Under the pieces are notes generated by a model that searched no databases, was not told the DNA's origin, and worked only from the letters and a program-made list of their open reading frames with translations. The position numbers were made by a program, and so were the translations under genes. From assembly GCA_013146195.2 (NCBI GenBank), contig CM028379.1, positions 159,370,437 to 159,434,436 of the forward strand: a stretch of 64,000 nt of DNA, given 5' to 3'. The first letter of the stretch is position 1. Every line of letters begins with the position of its first letter. This document shows, in pieces, positions 10,709-21,965 of this stretch. This stretch comes from Codonopsis lanceolata. Taxonomy: Eukaryota > Streptophyta > Magnoliopsida > Asterales > Campanulaceae.

Positions 10709-12958
10709 GGGTTAAATGCATCATTGATTTATGTACTATTCAAAAATCCGTTAGTAGTCCCTCTAGAAAGTAAATACATGCCACAAACTAAATATTTCAA
10801 ATTTTGAACACCGCTAGTCCCTGGCCCTAACTCCGTTAACTATGGTGTCGTTAAGTGAGCATGTACTCACTCATGTGCAAAATAGCAGGGCAAATATGTC
10901 CTTTCACCAACAATCTTCTTCCCCTTTCTTAACAGGTCAACCCCAGCTCATACTTTCTCTCCTTCTCTCTCATCTACTTTCTCGCTCACATGCACATTTG
11001 AGAGGGCGGAGATGGAATTTCCACCCTAGGCTGTCTCATTTAAAGCAAACTTGACAAGGCAGTTGAAGTATCTACCATGTTTTGAAAACGGGGTGCTCAA
11101 TATAGCCAACACCACCGACACCAGAAACAATGACACCACCCACACTGGTGATTGGACCCACCACCGGCGGAATAAGAAGAGGGTGCAGACAGCGGCACAG
11201 ACGGAGAAATGAGAAATAAATTCTAGTATGAAGATTCCATCATCAATAAAGAAGAAGAAGACGAAGGGAGTGAAGGGACCCGACCTGGGTCCTCCTACGT
11301 GGAACAAACATGTGGCTCCCAGCTAGGCATAAGTGGGACCCATTTCTCAACTGGTCATCTAACAAAGGAACTGGTCAAAGTCGACCATTGCCCACCTCGC
11401 CGAGCAAAGGATCCTCGGACCGACCAAGAGTCAATCCAAGAGCTGAGAAAGAGCGACCATTAGGTCAAGGAGCATCCATGCCCGGCATGCGACCATTCCG
11501 ATCAAGTAAACACCGGATGTCAGATCCTGATTGAAGGCCACGTGTCGTCCATGCAAGCATAGGTCAACCAGTAGGAGGTTGACAGCTGGCCGACTAGGCG
11601 ACAAACCCTTATGTTTGAAGAAGAGATATAACTTGGCAAGTAAGCAACCACCAACCGTGTAGGGCTACATATAGACTATCAACCATTGAGGAACTGTCAG
11701 CAAGCCGACTAGCAACAGGTCCCTATGTCCTTGGACCCAGATACTAATCATGACTTCAAAAAGACAACTACTATAAAAGAAAACCTTTCCCTACAAGAAA
11801 AAGTAAGTTCAATCTAAGGCATTTACACACAACTATTGACAAAGTACTAAGCAAGATATACATTATCACCGGAAGCTAAAGGGAACATCTAGCTCCGGCA
11901 CACATTTATTCCCTGATTACTGACTCGGACAACCCGACACCTAACGGTAGTCTCATTTTAGGTTATTAAAGATCACGGTCAAGAGCATCAAGTCTGAATA
12001 CAAGAGAACCAAAGCCTAGATATCCTATACACTTTGGTATGTCGAGTACCTACCACCTTACGTGCTCAGTAAACAACGACACGTTAGCTTCGGTCCATTA
12101 TGTGGATCACTAGCTCAGTCACCCCATCATTGTCGCGTGATCAGGGAGATCTACCAAATAATAGTTATCCCCACAGTTTCACCGCTTCCTCGCCATCAGC
12201 ATCCCGTAATATTTATTTGTTTCTTATTCATTAGTACATGTTCTTTGTGTGTGGGTGGAAATCCCATTTCATTCCGTCACCACCTAAATCCCCCTCCTCT
12301 ACAAGAGCTGCCAGCACACACACAGCTAGCAACATCTACGCTGACGACCCAAAAATCAAACCCAAATCCGATAGTTTGGTGGCGTAGGCAACAGTAGTGG
12401 CTATTTTACCCGCGTGTAAGGCGAAGTGGAGGAGAGGGAGACATCGGTGGTGGATGCGCTTTGGGAGTGCGCGACCCTAGGGGATTTCAGCATGTATGTC
12501 GCAGAGAAAACGGTAGAAGAGTTGGGTTGTATTGTCGTCGTCAATACCGGTGGTGGGGTTGAAGAAAAGGGAATGACAGTGACATTTGATGACGCAAGGG
12601 CATTGCCATTGAAGGTGAACAAATTCCAAATAACACTCGGATCACAAATTCCATAAGTAATATAATAATAATAAATTAATTGACCCATATCCTAATTATA
12701 ATTGACCCAGATCACAAACCCAGAAGTAATATAATAAAAAAAAATATCAATTCGAAAAGACTTATTTGCCCTCGCTTTAAAGCATGTGAGTAGCACATGA
12801 TCACTTAACGGTACTTCAGTTAACTGCGTTAGGCCTAGCGACTATACTTATGTGCAAAATTTGCAATCTTTGATCTGTGGTGTGCAGTTGCGTTGTGCAG
12901 GGACTGCTACTGCTACTGAACTTTTTCGTAGTACATGGACCAATGGTGCATTTAACTC
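10709..12958. mobile_element. Mutator-like element (MULE), 2250 bp, non-autonomous
   Basis: Long terminal inverted repeats of about 200 bp: the left end GGGTTAAATGCATCATTG matches the reverse complement of the right end, GAGTTAAATGCACCATTG. Further inside, AACTCCGTTAACT / AACGCAGTTAACT and CGTTAAGTGAGCATGT / CGTTAAGTGATCATGT also pair. A perfect 9-bp direct duplication, ttttatttt, flanks the element at 10700-10708 and 12959-12967. Long repeats plus a 9-bp duplication are diagnostic of Mutator-like transposons. No transposase is present. The interior holds an LTR-like fragment (11311-12170). Frames at 11026-11307 (minus) and 12426-12656 (plus) have no recognised function. Confidence 0.88.
11311..12170 (+). 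repeat. LTR-like fragment inside the MULE
   Basis: The fragment starts at TGTGGCTCCC. It contains CTATAAAAG at about 11771 and a long GC-richer leader, and ends near CAGTAAACA followed by a CGGTCCATTATGTGG segment that loosely resembles the gypsy/Tat junction after the 5' LTR. It differs in composition from the flanking MULE interior. I could not find a matching target duplication, so the borders are approximate. Confidence 0.45.
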
Positions 12959-13067
12959 TTTTATTTTCAACCAGAAAAAGTCATTTTTTGTGGCAATATG
13001 ACTACGATACCCTTAATTAATTATATACGCGTTACGAGGGTCATTATTTTTACACATCGGTACAATT

Positions 13068-13380
13068 AAACTTTATGAATCGCGGTATAAAAAAGTGACT
13101 AGCAAATTAAACTTTGAACCAAGGTGAAAAAATTAATACAATTAAATTTATGAATCACGGTGCAAAAATTGATTAGAAAATTAAACTTTGAACAGCGAGA
13201 CAAAAATAATGCAATGAAATTTATGAATCGCGATGAAAAAATAGATTAGGAAATTAAACTTTGAACCGCAGTGCAAAAATAATGCAATGAAATTTATAAA
13301 TCGTGGTACAAAAATAGACTAGGAAATTAAACTTTTGAACTGCGATGCAAAGATAAAGTAATGAAATTTATGAAGACGAT
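13068..13380. repeat. Tandem repeat, about 73-76 bp period, 4-5 copies
   Basis: The block AAATTTATGAATC recurs at 13144 and 13217, with variants at about 13068, 13290 and 13364. Each is followed by variants of CGCGGTGCAAAAAT, GATTAGGAAATTAAACTTTG and AACCGCGATGCAAA. The copies have diverged. No open frame or transposon boundary is associated. Confidence 0.8.
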
Positions 13381-16300
13381 GACATTTTTGAAACAATATT
13401 TTGAAAAATGATCTTTTTACTGTTGAAAAAAAAAACAGTGAACTTTTGAGGTTATAAACTTTTTAAAAAGAATCTACCAGAATTTTCATCAAATATTTAT
13501 GTTGTTTGGCCCTTCCCATGGAATTTTTTTCAACAACAATTATGACCTTTCTCCTTACCAAAAATAGCAATCTATTTATATTATTCGAAAAATTATTTTT
13601 TCAACCATTGTACTATTTTAAAAATAATTAAATTTTCATTCATTAACGGTGTTTTTTTTATTACCCAAACGGCCCTTGAATTACGACACATGATTAATTA
13701 AAAACTAAAAAAATCAAGACAATGATTAATTTTATCATCGCAATATTCAATTTACCAAAATCACCAACGTACTGGCAAGCACACTATAAAACTTAATTCG
13801 TTAATCTGCGTTAAAATTTTAAAAGGAGATGTCTAGACATGCTTATTTGGACATAATAGGATCCACTTAGTGTCGAAAAATTATTAAGTTGAAATTTCAT
13901 CGGTCAAGCTAGATTTTAAGGGAGATATAACGATATAACGCTCTATTACTTATTTTGAAGGAAAACCAGACCGCCAAAACCAAAAGATAGAGTGCATGTG
14001 TGAGATCGGTGTTGCACGTCTTCACCTAATTATAGTTGTTGCTTCGAGTTCCTTCTCTTAAGCAATGGGGATTTACATTTTGAAGGACTTGTGTAGTATA
14101 CATAGTCTAGCACAAAAGAGTCCTCACGGGCTTAACTTAGTTGGTTAAGAGCTAGTAGATTTGGAACAGTCTAGCACAAAAGAATCCTAAATCTTTACAA
14201 AATATTTACTAGGTAATCAAACCCTGTTGAGTTGCACATAAAAGTCGATCGACCCACTTCCCTTGGTCGTTGTACATTTAACCCCATGTAGAATTTGTCC
14301 CTGTACAAAAATCCAAGAGAAAAATTAAACCCTTCCCCTAACGAGATTGAGCGCAATTAGTCCATCCATCCATCCATCCAATTAGCTGTTAAGCATAATA
14401 TCTTGCAGGAACCAAATAGTCATCTCACCCTGGTTCTCTTTCCTCTCCTCCCTCCATTGCATCTCTTTTCCGATCTTCTCTACCAACTGTCTAATCTCTC
14501 TTTTGAATCCATAAAATAATCAGCTTAAATAGTGTAAGAAGATAAAATCAGGTTAAAATTTACAAAACACAACGCCACTCAAATTTTGAAAATTATACCA
14601 TCACTTATCACGTTTATAAATGAATAGTATCATTTTTAGAATAAAATATGTCACGTTTTTACCTTAAAAGTATCACTTTGTATTTTTCATTAAAATTATC
14701 ACTTATTTGCCTTTAAAAAACGTCACTTTTTGGAGGAGACTTACTCTTAACGTTTGCATCTTCAACAATAAACCTTAAAAAGGTTTAACCATTATGTCAC
14801 GTCATTATTTTATAAACAGTTTCTCCGTCAACTACTAAATATTTTATTTTTTATAAACTTTTTCTCTACCTTTTACTAAATTTAAAAGAGAAAAAGTGAA
14901 TCCACCGTGGCACGCAGAAACTTTCAAGGGTGACGAGGCAACCATAAACCTTTTGAAATTTTTGTAAAGCTTTATGAACATCTTTACCAACAAGGCAATT
15001 CATATAGTTTAGGTATCGGTCTGTGAGAATTGGGTTAAAAATCTTATTGGGAGAGTAACAGCCCAACACTGATAAATTGTGCGGGGTCAGAGGCCAATTC
15101 CTACAAAATTTTGTTTAAATTGATGCAAAATCCAATTCCTATAACATTATCAAAAATTAGTTCGACTCTGCGGGAGATTATGACGTCCACAAATCTAATT
15201 GTATTATCACTAATAGATATCACAATAAAACATTGTTTTCTCACTCAACATATTTCCTTCAATCATAAGTTGTATTTTCGCCAATTTGTTACATCAAACG
15301 TCTTTAAAAATTGAACACTTGCGATTTCGATTATATAAGGTGCCAATAAATGATTTTTTTTTCTTAAAAAGACCGACCGACTCTTTACCCGAACAAAAGG
15401 GAGTATTATGGCAAACCTTGATTACACGATCCTGATATGTAATATATGAACGTATATAAGAGGTGGCCAGACATGAAAGGAAATTCAAATTTCACTATTT
15501 TTTAAAAAAAGATAATAAAAAATGAAGATTAGGAAATATTTACGACAAACATAATTTTTATTTTGTACATTTTTCTTTTTTTAAAAAAATTGGAATATAA
15601 TATACCATGACCTTACAATAGCGTTCCTTTTTTATTTTAGTTGGAGCCAGACATGAAAGGATAGAAATGGAATTGCTTAAAATTTTAAACTTGACAGGTC
15701 ATATACCGAAGTTTATTTTAGTTGTGAACCAAACACAGACCGTAAAAAAAACATACTTATTTTCCATTGAACCAATAATGGTTTTCGGGATGAATGCGGA
15801 AGCTCCAATTACACTTACCGTAAATTCTTATGCCCCCAGACGACAGTACCTTGCAAAAATACACTCACCAAAGCAAAACATACCAGTGAAGGACATCTTC
15901 CAAACCAAACCAAACCAAACCCGCTCTAGTCTACATATCGCTTCACCACTGCAAGAAGAGATGAAGTTGCCTTCCAGAGAGAGGCACATAAGTTTGATAA
16001 TCGACAAAAAAAAATACGATAAACAGCTTTCAAATTGAATTACCTGGATCTCTCGAGGAATAGCTTTGACAGGTCAATCCAGAAACAAGCGCATGCAAAT
16101 GGGCTCAAACTAAATATAGAGTTACAAAGGACTATAGTCCTTTGAAACCCTAATTCCAGGAAGTAATAAACCTCGTTTCCTTACTTTGAAAAGAAATAAA
16201 CAAAAAGCAATGGAAAGCTGAAAATTTTTATTGATTAAACTAAGATGAGCAGCAAGCATAGATGATATGAAAGAAAGGCGCAAGGGGGGAATAAAATATT
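13381..16300. other. Intergenic region without recognisable genes
   Basis: Apart from the SINE-like insert at 14103-14189 and a short TCCA tetranucleotide run at about 14362-14379, this is AT-rich DNA. Open frames here (such as 14866-15069 minus and 15667-16038 plus) lack any family signature. The last ~250 bases are probably the 3' UTR and downstream region of the minus-strand gene ending at 16304. Confidence 0.5.
14103..14189 (+). mobile_element. Short SINE-like insert flanked by a 21-bp direct duplication
   Basis: AGTCTAGCACAAAAG plus AGTCCT (14103-14123) is repeated with one change at 14169-14189. Between the copies lie 45 bases containing TTAACTTAGTTGGTTAAGAGC, which resembles box A of a tRNA promoter (consensus TRGCNNAGYNGG). 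No box B or poly(A) tail is present. The reading as a truncated tRNA-derived SINE is inference. Confidence 0.4.
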
Positions 16301-16303
16301 GTC

Positions 16304-19300
16304 TCAATGTGTACTTTCAGGAGAATGATGTATCCGACTTAAATTTACTGACCCACACTCAATTGACTCCGAAATCATTGCCTCAGTAGACGTGTCACCA
16401 CCACACTTGGTCTCAACCAACTTAACATGCTCCTCGCTACTATCATTGGCATTGCCTCGAGGTTCACTACACTCATTTAACTCTTCATCCTTAGAAGTTA
16501 CGCAAGCACCGGATTTCTCCAAGGTCTCCTCCATTGCAGAAGATTTTTCCTCGACCATGGAGTCAGGTTCGTTCTTCATTGAAACAGGCTCCACCTCCAT
16601 CATTTCCACCTTCTCCAGAATTGAAACAGGTTCTACTTTCAGCAGACTGTCGGTCGCAATGGTTTCATATGACATCTGACTGTCGATAGTGAGTGTTATT
16701 TCCGGCTTCTCAGCACTAAAGGCGGCCTGCTTGGCTTTCTCCTCGGTACAATCTGTAACTGCACCCTCCGCTTTTTCCAGTGATTTACCATCTTCTAAAC
16801 CCTTGGCTTCATCCCCGAGCTGGCCATCATCTGTTCCAGCTTTCTCATGATCAAGCTCAAGGCCATCGACATTGGAAATGAATACTTTCCCTCCATTTAA
16901 TGCACCATACTCTTCCTTCTGCTTCTTGTAAAGGGACATGGCTTTCTGCAAATTAAGCACAATTGAAAACGGTGAGCAAGGACGAACTTTTTCAAATTAG
17001 GAGCAATAAATATATGAAGCATGATTCAGATACATTATATAAAACATTTATCTAACGTGCAATGCAAACTGTTGTTATACAAGGATCAGCTGCAAGTTGC
17101 ATCCAATAATTAATGTATTGTAGCATATCTGCAATGGCAACAATAATATTCATTTTGATCAGAAATAAGGATGTGCAATATTCCAAAAGTATGCACCTGA
17201 AAAACAGAATCATTAATGGCAGCAAAAAGAGCAGCACTTGGAGTTTTATTAGGAATCTTCCCACTGGCTTCGACAGAGTCCTGCTACATGCAAGGAAGGG
17301 AATTCATAAGACCAAATAATTATGATCAGGAGGCTAAAATAGTTGAATAACAACATAGTATCTTTACCTCGATATATAAAATCTTGCAATCCAATTCGCC
17401 AGACATTGAAGTCTGATCAAAATCCATCAAGTCCGAGCACTGGCTATACAACTCAGGTTGAGTAAGATCGGAAGAAATGTCAACCTTGGAGAGGTATATC
17501 TGACAAACACGAGATTCCTCCTCCTTTGAAGTCTCATAGATATGGGGGCTCTCAACAGTAGTAATCTTTGGTGCTTCAGGAGTCTTTCTATCAAGAGCAT
17601 CACAGGATTGACTATTGCTAATGCTCTCGGCCTGAAGATCCAGTAGGTTTTGCTCATTCTCAACGAGCTGACCTGACTGGCTACTCCAATTTTCGCCAGC
17701 TGGTCACGAGTTGAATAATCCTCTTTCTGGGGAGCAGATTGCATGTCCATACTAGTCCCGCTATTCTGCCCCTTCCACATATCGCTACTAGACTCCCAGC
17801 CTCGATTGCCCATTGGAGTTCTACTGCGGTCCCAATCAAGCCTGCCAAAAATGTGTTCATCACCAAAAACATTATTTGGATCCCAACCATGCATGGGAGG
17901 TGGGATTGAGTCGTCCACTGGATTCCGCCATCCATGTGGACGCCCATGGCCAGAAAATCTGTCACCATCAGGGATATGGTAAGGAACACCATTGTGACTC
18001 AAATCCATTGTTGGTCTAACACCGAACATTGGTGGTGGAAATTGTTGCATAGCTGGATGAACTCCAAAAGGAGGTGGACCGTGCTGGAAGGGCATGTAAC
18101 CATTTGACATGGGAGACGGCCAATTTGGGACACCTTTCCAAGCATTTTGGGGTCTTCCGACATTAGAGTCACCAATTCTGCGGTGACGGTTGTTTGACTT
18201 ACCCCTGTTGTCATCTTCTGCAGAGCCAAATACAGAAGGGCTATCAGGTCCACTTCTGAAAGGAGGAGGAGGAGGAAGAAGGGACTTGGAATTGCCAGAG
18301 AAGTGACTAGCTCTGTTATAAGGTGACGAAACTGATAAATTGTCTCCATCGACATGAGAAAGGTCATCAACTGGAGGATTCTCTATAGGCAACTCACGAA
18401 TTCCTTTGACAGAATAATCTCTTGCGTCCTTTGAACCACTACTCCTCTGCCCCGATTCTTCGACATCAAGACTCCGCCTAACATCAGATCTATTCAAGTT
18501 TCTGCGGTCATTCCTTGTTGATGATGGAGATTTATCCATCAGCTGTAAGGGGGAAGCACGAGCATCAGATCTCGGACGTCTTTCAACGGATAGCTCACCC
18601 AAATGGCTTTCTTCCTTCTGAAAATTTTTCTCCAATGATCGAGAAGACGCAAGCTTCTCAGTTTGTCCAGGAGTAGATGCAAAGTCTCTGCCGGAGGTGA
18701 CATTATGTCGAACTCTCTCTTCATAAGCATAGTCTCTGTACTTCGTTTCTTCTTGCTTGGAAACCCTGAAGGAAAGCGAGAAGATAGTTGTTCTGAAATT
18801 GTTCTAGTATATAACTGATGTTGCAAGGAAAATCAACTGCTTATCAAATTATATCAAATTCAGCTACTGCAGCTAACAAATGATAGCATGCATATAGTAG
18901 ACTGGCGACCTATATATTCGATTTTATCTAGATGCCTGAAAAAATAGCATCATTATACAAGTTCAATTGCAAACTTTTCCATTTCTAAATTTTCCAGTTA
19001 ATTTAGTTGGTCAGCAATGCAATTCACAAACGAACATAAACAAAAACTAAGGGAAGGCCACACGCAAAGAAATGACTGATTTTTAAAGCCAACACATCTT
19101 TGTTATACTGATACATGGATCTCAAATACAATTACAAACAGTGATAAAGTATATTTGACATCTGCATCATAAACTAATAGACTGAATCTAGATGGTTAAA
19201 AAACTAGAGAAAATGGACCTTTCTGTCTCAATTGTCACTTATCGTAACTTAATGTAGCCATCTTCAAGTACCAATATAACGGATCTATACAATCATGAAA

Positions 19301-20558
19301 TGGAGGCGATAGTACGAGAGTTAATAACAGATATTAAGGATGCAGTGTAACTCCCGGACTGATATGGTTGTCCCATTTGAAACAGTAAACAAGGCACAAC
19401 AAAATATGATTCCCAATCCAATACAAGGACCCAAAATACCCTAGCTCAGGCATCAATACAGACAAACTGACTGTAAAAAATATCTAAACATTCAATAGTT
19501 GAAAAATAAAAAAACCAATATACCTGTAATGATCTCTTCCAGCATAAGAACTAGATCCAGGTGAACTCCGGCGACGGCTGTGGTTTACCACTGCTTCTAA
19601 GTCAGCATTTCGAGAATTGGGCCTTCCCTATCAGTGGATGAGTCTACTTTAGCACTACCCATTGACCTCTTTTCAGCATCAGAACGTTGCTCCTTAGTAC
19701 TCGAGATCTAAGATCACTAGGGTCCTCTTTTATCATTACCTCCTCCTATCCTTTTCGTCTTTGTACCTGTTAACTCTATCGTCATAAATAGGACTGGCAT
19801 CACGATTACTTGATTTCCTATAGTACATATCTGCAGCATTACTATCCTCTTTAAAACGCTTGGTCTCAGAGTCGCTAGGCGATCTCTTGAGGTGTGTACA
19901 TCCTTATACTTGGCATCCCGGACTCTCTCTCTCTGTCAACATCGTCTCTTGACCTTCCATCCCTGTGTCTACTGTCCCAGTCAACATCTTCTCGATGTTT
20001 CTCTTTACGCCTATAATCTCTGTCACCATCCTCCCTGTACTTGTCATCCCTATTCCTATCATCTCTTTCACCACCTTCGGTACTTATCATCTCTCGTCTG
20101 CTATCTCTGTCACCATCCTCACGGTACTTGTCCTCCTTATGTCTGTTATCTCTGTTCCCATCTTCACGGTACTTATCTTCCCTGTGTCTATTTTCTCTAT
20201 CGCCATCTTCACGATACTTATCGTCCTTGTGTCTATTATCTTTCTCACCATCCTCCCGATACTTGACATCTCTGTGCCTATTATCTCTCACCATCTTCCC
20301 GGTATTTATCCTCTCTATGTCGATTTTCTTTGTCCCCGTCTTCCTTGTACTTATCAGCATAACTTTCTTCCTTTTGCTTTTCATCCTTGTGTCTTGCATC
20401 CTTGGCACGGTCAACCTTCACAGACACATTTATCATCACTTTCCCTCACATCATCTTGATATTTATCCCTCTCACCAGAACCTTCTCCTCTTCTTCTTAT
20501 TCTTTTTCAAGCTCCTTCTCTAACTCAGGGTTTCGTACCCCATCGCCTACAGGCCACT
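16304..20558 (-). CDS. Large K/E/D/R-rich nuclear-type protein (At5g53440-like), copy A, exons 2-5
   Basis: Spliced minus-strand gene with four exons: 20558-19524, 18765-17368, 17280-17197 and 16945-16304 (stop TGA at 16304-16306). GT donors and AG acceptors fit every junction and keep phase. Exon 2 encodes nine ~15-residue KYREDGDRDNRH-type repeats. Exon 3 has a proline-rich centre (SLLPPPPPFRSG, then a P/G/H/W-rich stretch). Exon 5 starts KAMSLYKKQKEEYG and is acidic. Exon 1 is absent because the sequence meets an assembly gap at 20773; the matching exon 1 is at 60276 in copy B. The full protein would be about 1299 residues. From memory, the overall organisation resembles Arabidopsis At5g53440, annotated as a LOW/CCCH-type protein; I see no CCCH zinc finger here. 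Likely nuclear, function unknown. Exon 2 has many small deletions relative to copy B, and exon 3 has a one-base loss near 17694 that breaks the frame. Confidence 0.8.
18766..19523 (-). other. Intron 2 of gene copy A
   Basis: Minus-strand intron from GTATATTGG at 19523 to TTCCTTCAG ending at 18766. Its first ~130 bases are the same as 63869-64000 of copy B, apart from the window edge. No nested element seen. Confidence 0.8.
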
Positions 20559-20772
20559 CTGCATACAAAAAAAGAAGCAGAACACAGTAGAAAACATTAC
20601 TATTTAGTAAGAAAAGACTGACACTTTAAATACTGCACAATCAAATCTTCAGAAAAAGTTTTAGGGCAGACATCTCAAGCAAATTTAAAAAAAACAATAA
20701 AAAAAATATTCAAAATATATGCAGGCAGAGAGAAAAGAACCATAATCTAAGCTCCTTGAGATGATGACACTG

Positions 20773-20872
20773 NNNNNNNNNNNNNNNNNNNNNNNNNNNN
20801 NNNNNNNNNNNNNNNNNNNNNNNNNNNNNNNNNNNNNNNNNNNNNNNNNNNNNNNNNNNNNNNNNNNNNNNN
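20773..20872. other. Assembly gap of exactly 100 N
   Basis: One hundred N is the usual placeholder for a scaffold gap of unknown size. Intron 1 of gene copy A ends on its left. A gypsy reverse transcriptase starts in mid-domain on its right. The two sides need not be adjacent in the genome. Confidence 0.99.
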
Positions 20873-21965
20873 TCTATCTCGCCGATGCTAAAATCTTGAG
20901 CTTCAGACGCTATTCAAGATACCACCGATCATAATGTGGAAAGAGGATCAACGAACACTCTAACCTTCGAGCAAAGAAAAGTTTTACTACTACAACATGA
21001 TGTCGTCTCGCCTAAAGAATGTAGGCGCCACCTATCAACGAATGGTGAACAAGGTTTTCGGGACCGCTTGGGAAGAAACGCTGAGGCATACATAGATGAC
21101 ATGGTGATCAAAACCAGGAAGCCACATCGACAACATCGTGAGAAACATTTGCAAACCCTCGTAAAAACGAAGCTCAATCCTCGCTAAATGTGCCTTCGCA
21201 GAATAACAGAAATTTATGGGTACATGGTGAACTAACGAGGAATAGATGCGAACCCCGAAAAATAAAAGCCTTGGTTGAAATGAAAGTCCCAAAATGCATC
21301 AAGCAAGTGCAACAAGCTTAAACGGAGAATTGTGGCTACATGGGAAGATTCATCTCAAGATCGGCAGAAAAAGTCTCCCTTCTTCAAAATTTTAAGAGGG
21401 CGAAATTCATGTGGGACAAAGAGCGACCTCGCTCACCGAACTCAAAGTATCTCGCCAGCCTACCCTTGTCACTGCCTCATACCGTGAGAAAGACTCTACG
21501 CTATCTCTCGGCTACAAACACAACCATAGCATCGGGTCCTATCAAGGAAGAAGGGGACACCAGAGACCCATCTATTATGTGTCTCATGCACTCACCGGGT
21601 CGAGACAAGGTACATACAGATATAAAAAGTGATACTCACCTTAATGATAACGGCGAGGAAGCTAAAACCATACTTCAAGGCAAATGAGATCGGAATGTAC
21701 ACCGATCTACCCCTACGAAGGATCCTGCACAGACCAGACGTCGCCGGAAGAATGATGAGATGGGCCATTGAATTGACTGATTATGCAATCATCTACCTTC
21801 CGAGAAAATCAATTGAAGCTCAAGTCATAGTAGACTTCATTGCCGAAACCTCCTTTAACTTGGCAGAGGAAAAAAGCACCTCCCAGACCCGGAGCCCCCG
21901 AACGAGCAAGTGCCAAGGCAAGAGTTGTCTCGTCCAAAATGACCAGCTCAGCCCTGGACATTGTT
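20873..21965 (+). pseudogene. Ty3/gypsy (Tat-like) reverse transcriptase and RNase H, decayed
   Basis: The sequence enters mid-RT right after the gap. 20936-21187 contains RDRLGRNAEAYIDDMVIK, the catalytic YIDD region. The thumb and connection follow (RGIDANPEK, RFISRSAEK), then RNase H blocks (RPIYYVSHALTG, ARKLKPYF, DVAGRMMRWAIEL, YLPRKSIEAQV). The frame switches repeatedly, for example between 21340-21687, 21411-21632 and 21629-21970, and stops occur. Gag, protease and the N-terminal RT are missing because of the gap. The motif set is that of the Tat/Retand branch of plant gypsy elements. Confidence 0.88.

Noticed and set aside
16392..16679. 95-codon plus-strand frame opposite exon 5 of gene copy A
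   Set aside because: Shadow of the acidic minus-strand exon, which splices in phase and ends the gene.
19892..20590. Long open frames on the plus strand opposite exon 2 of gene copy A
   Set aside because: They are antisense shadows of a 45-bp coding repeat, which stays open in several frames. The minus-strand reading matches copy B and splices correctly.
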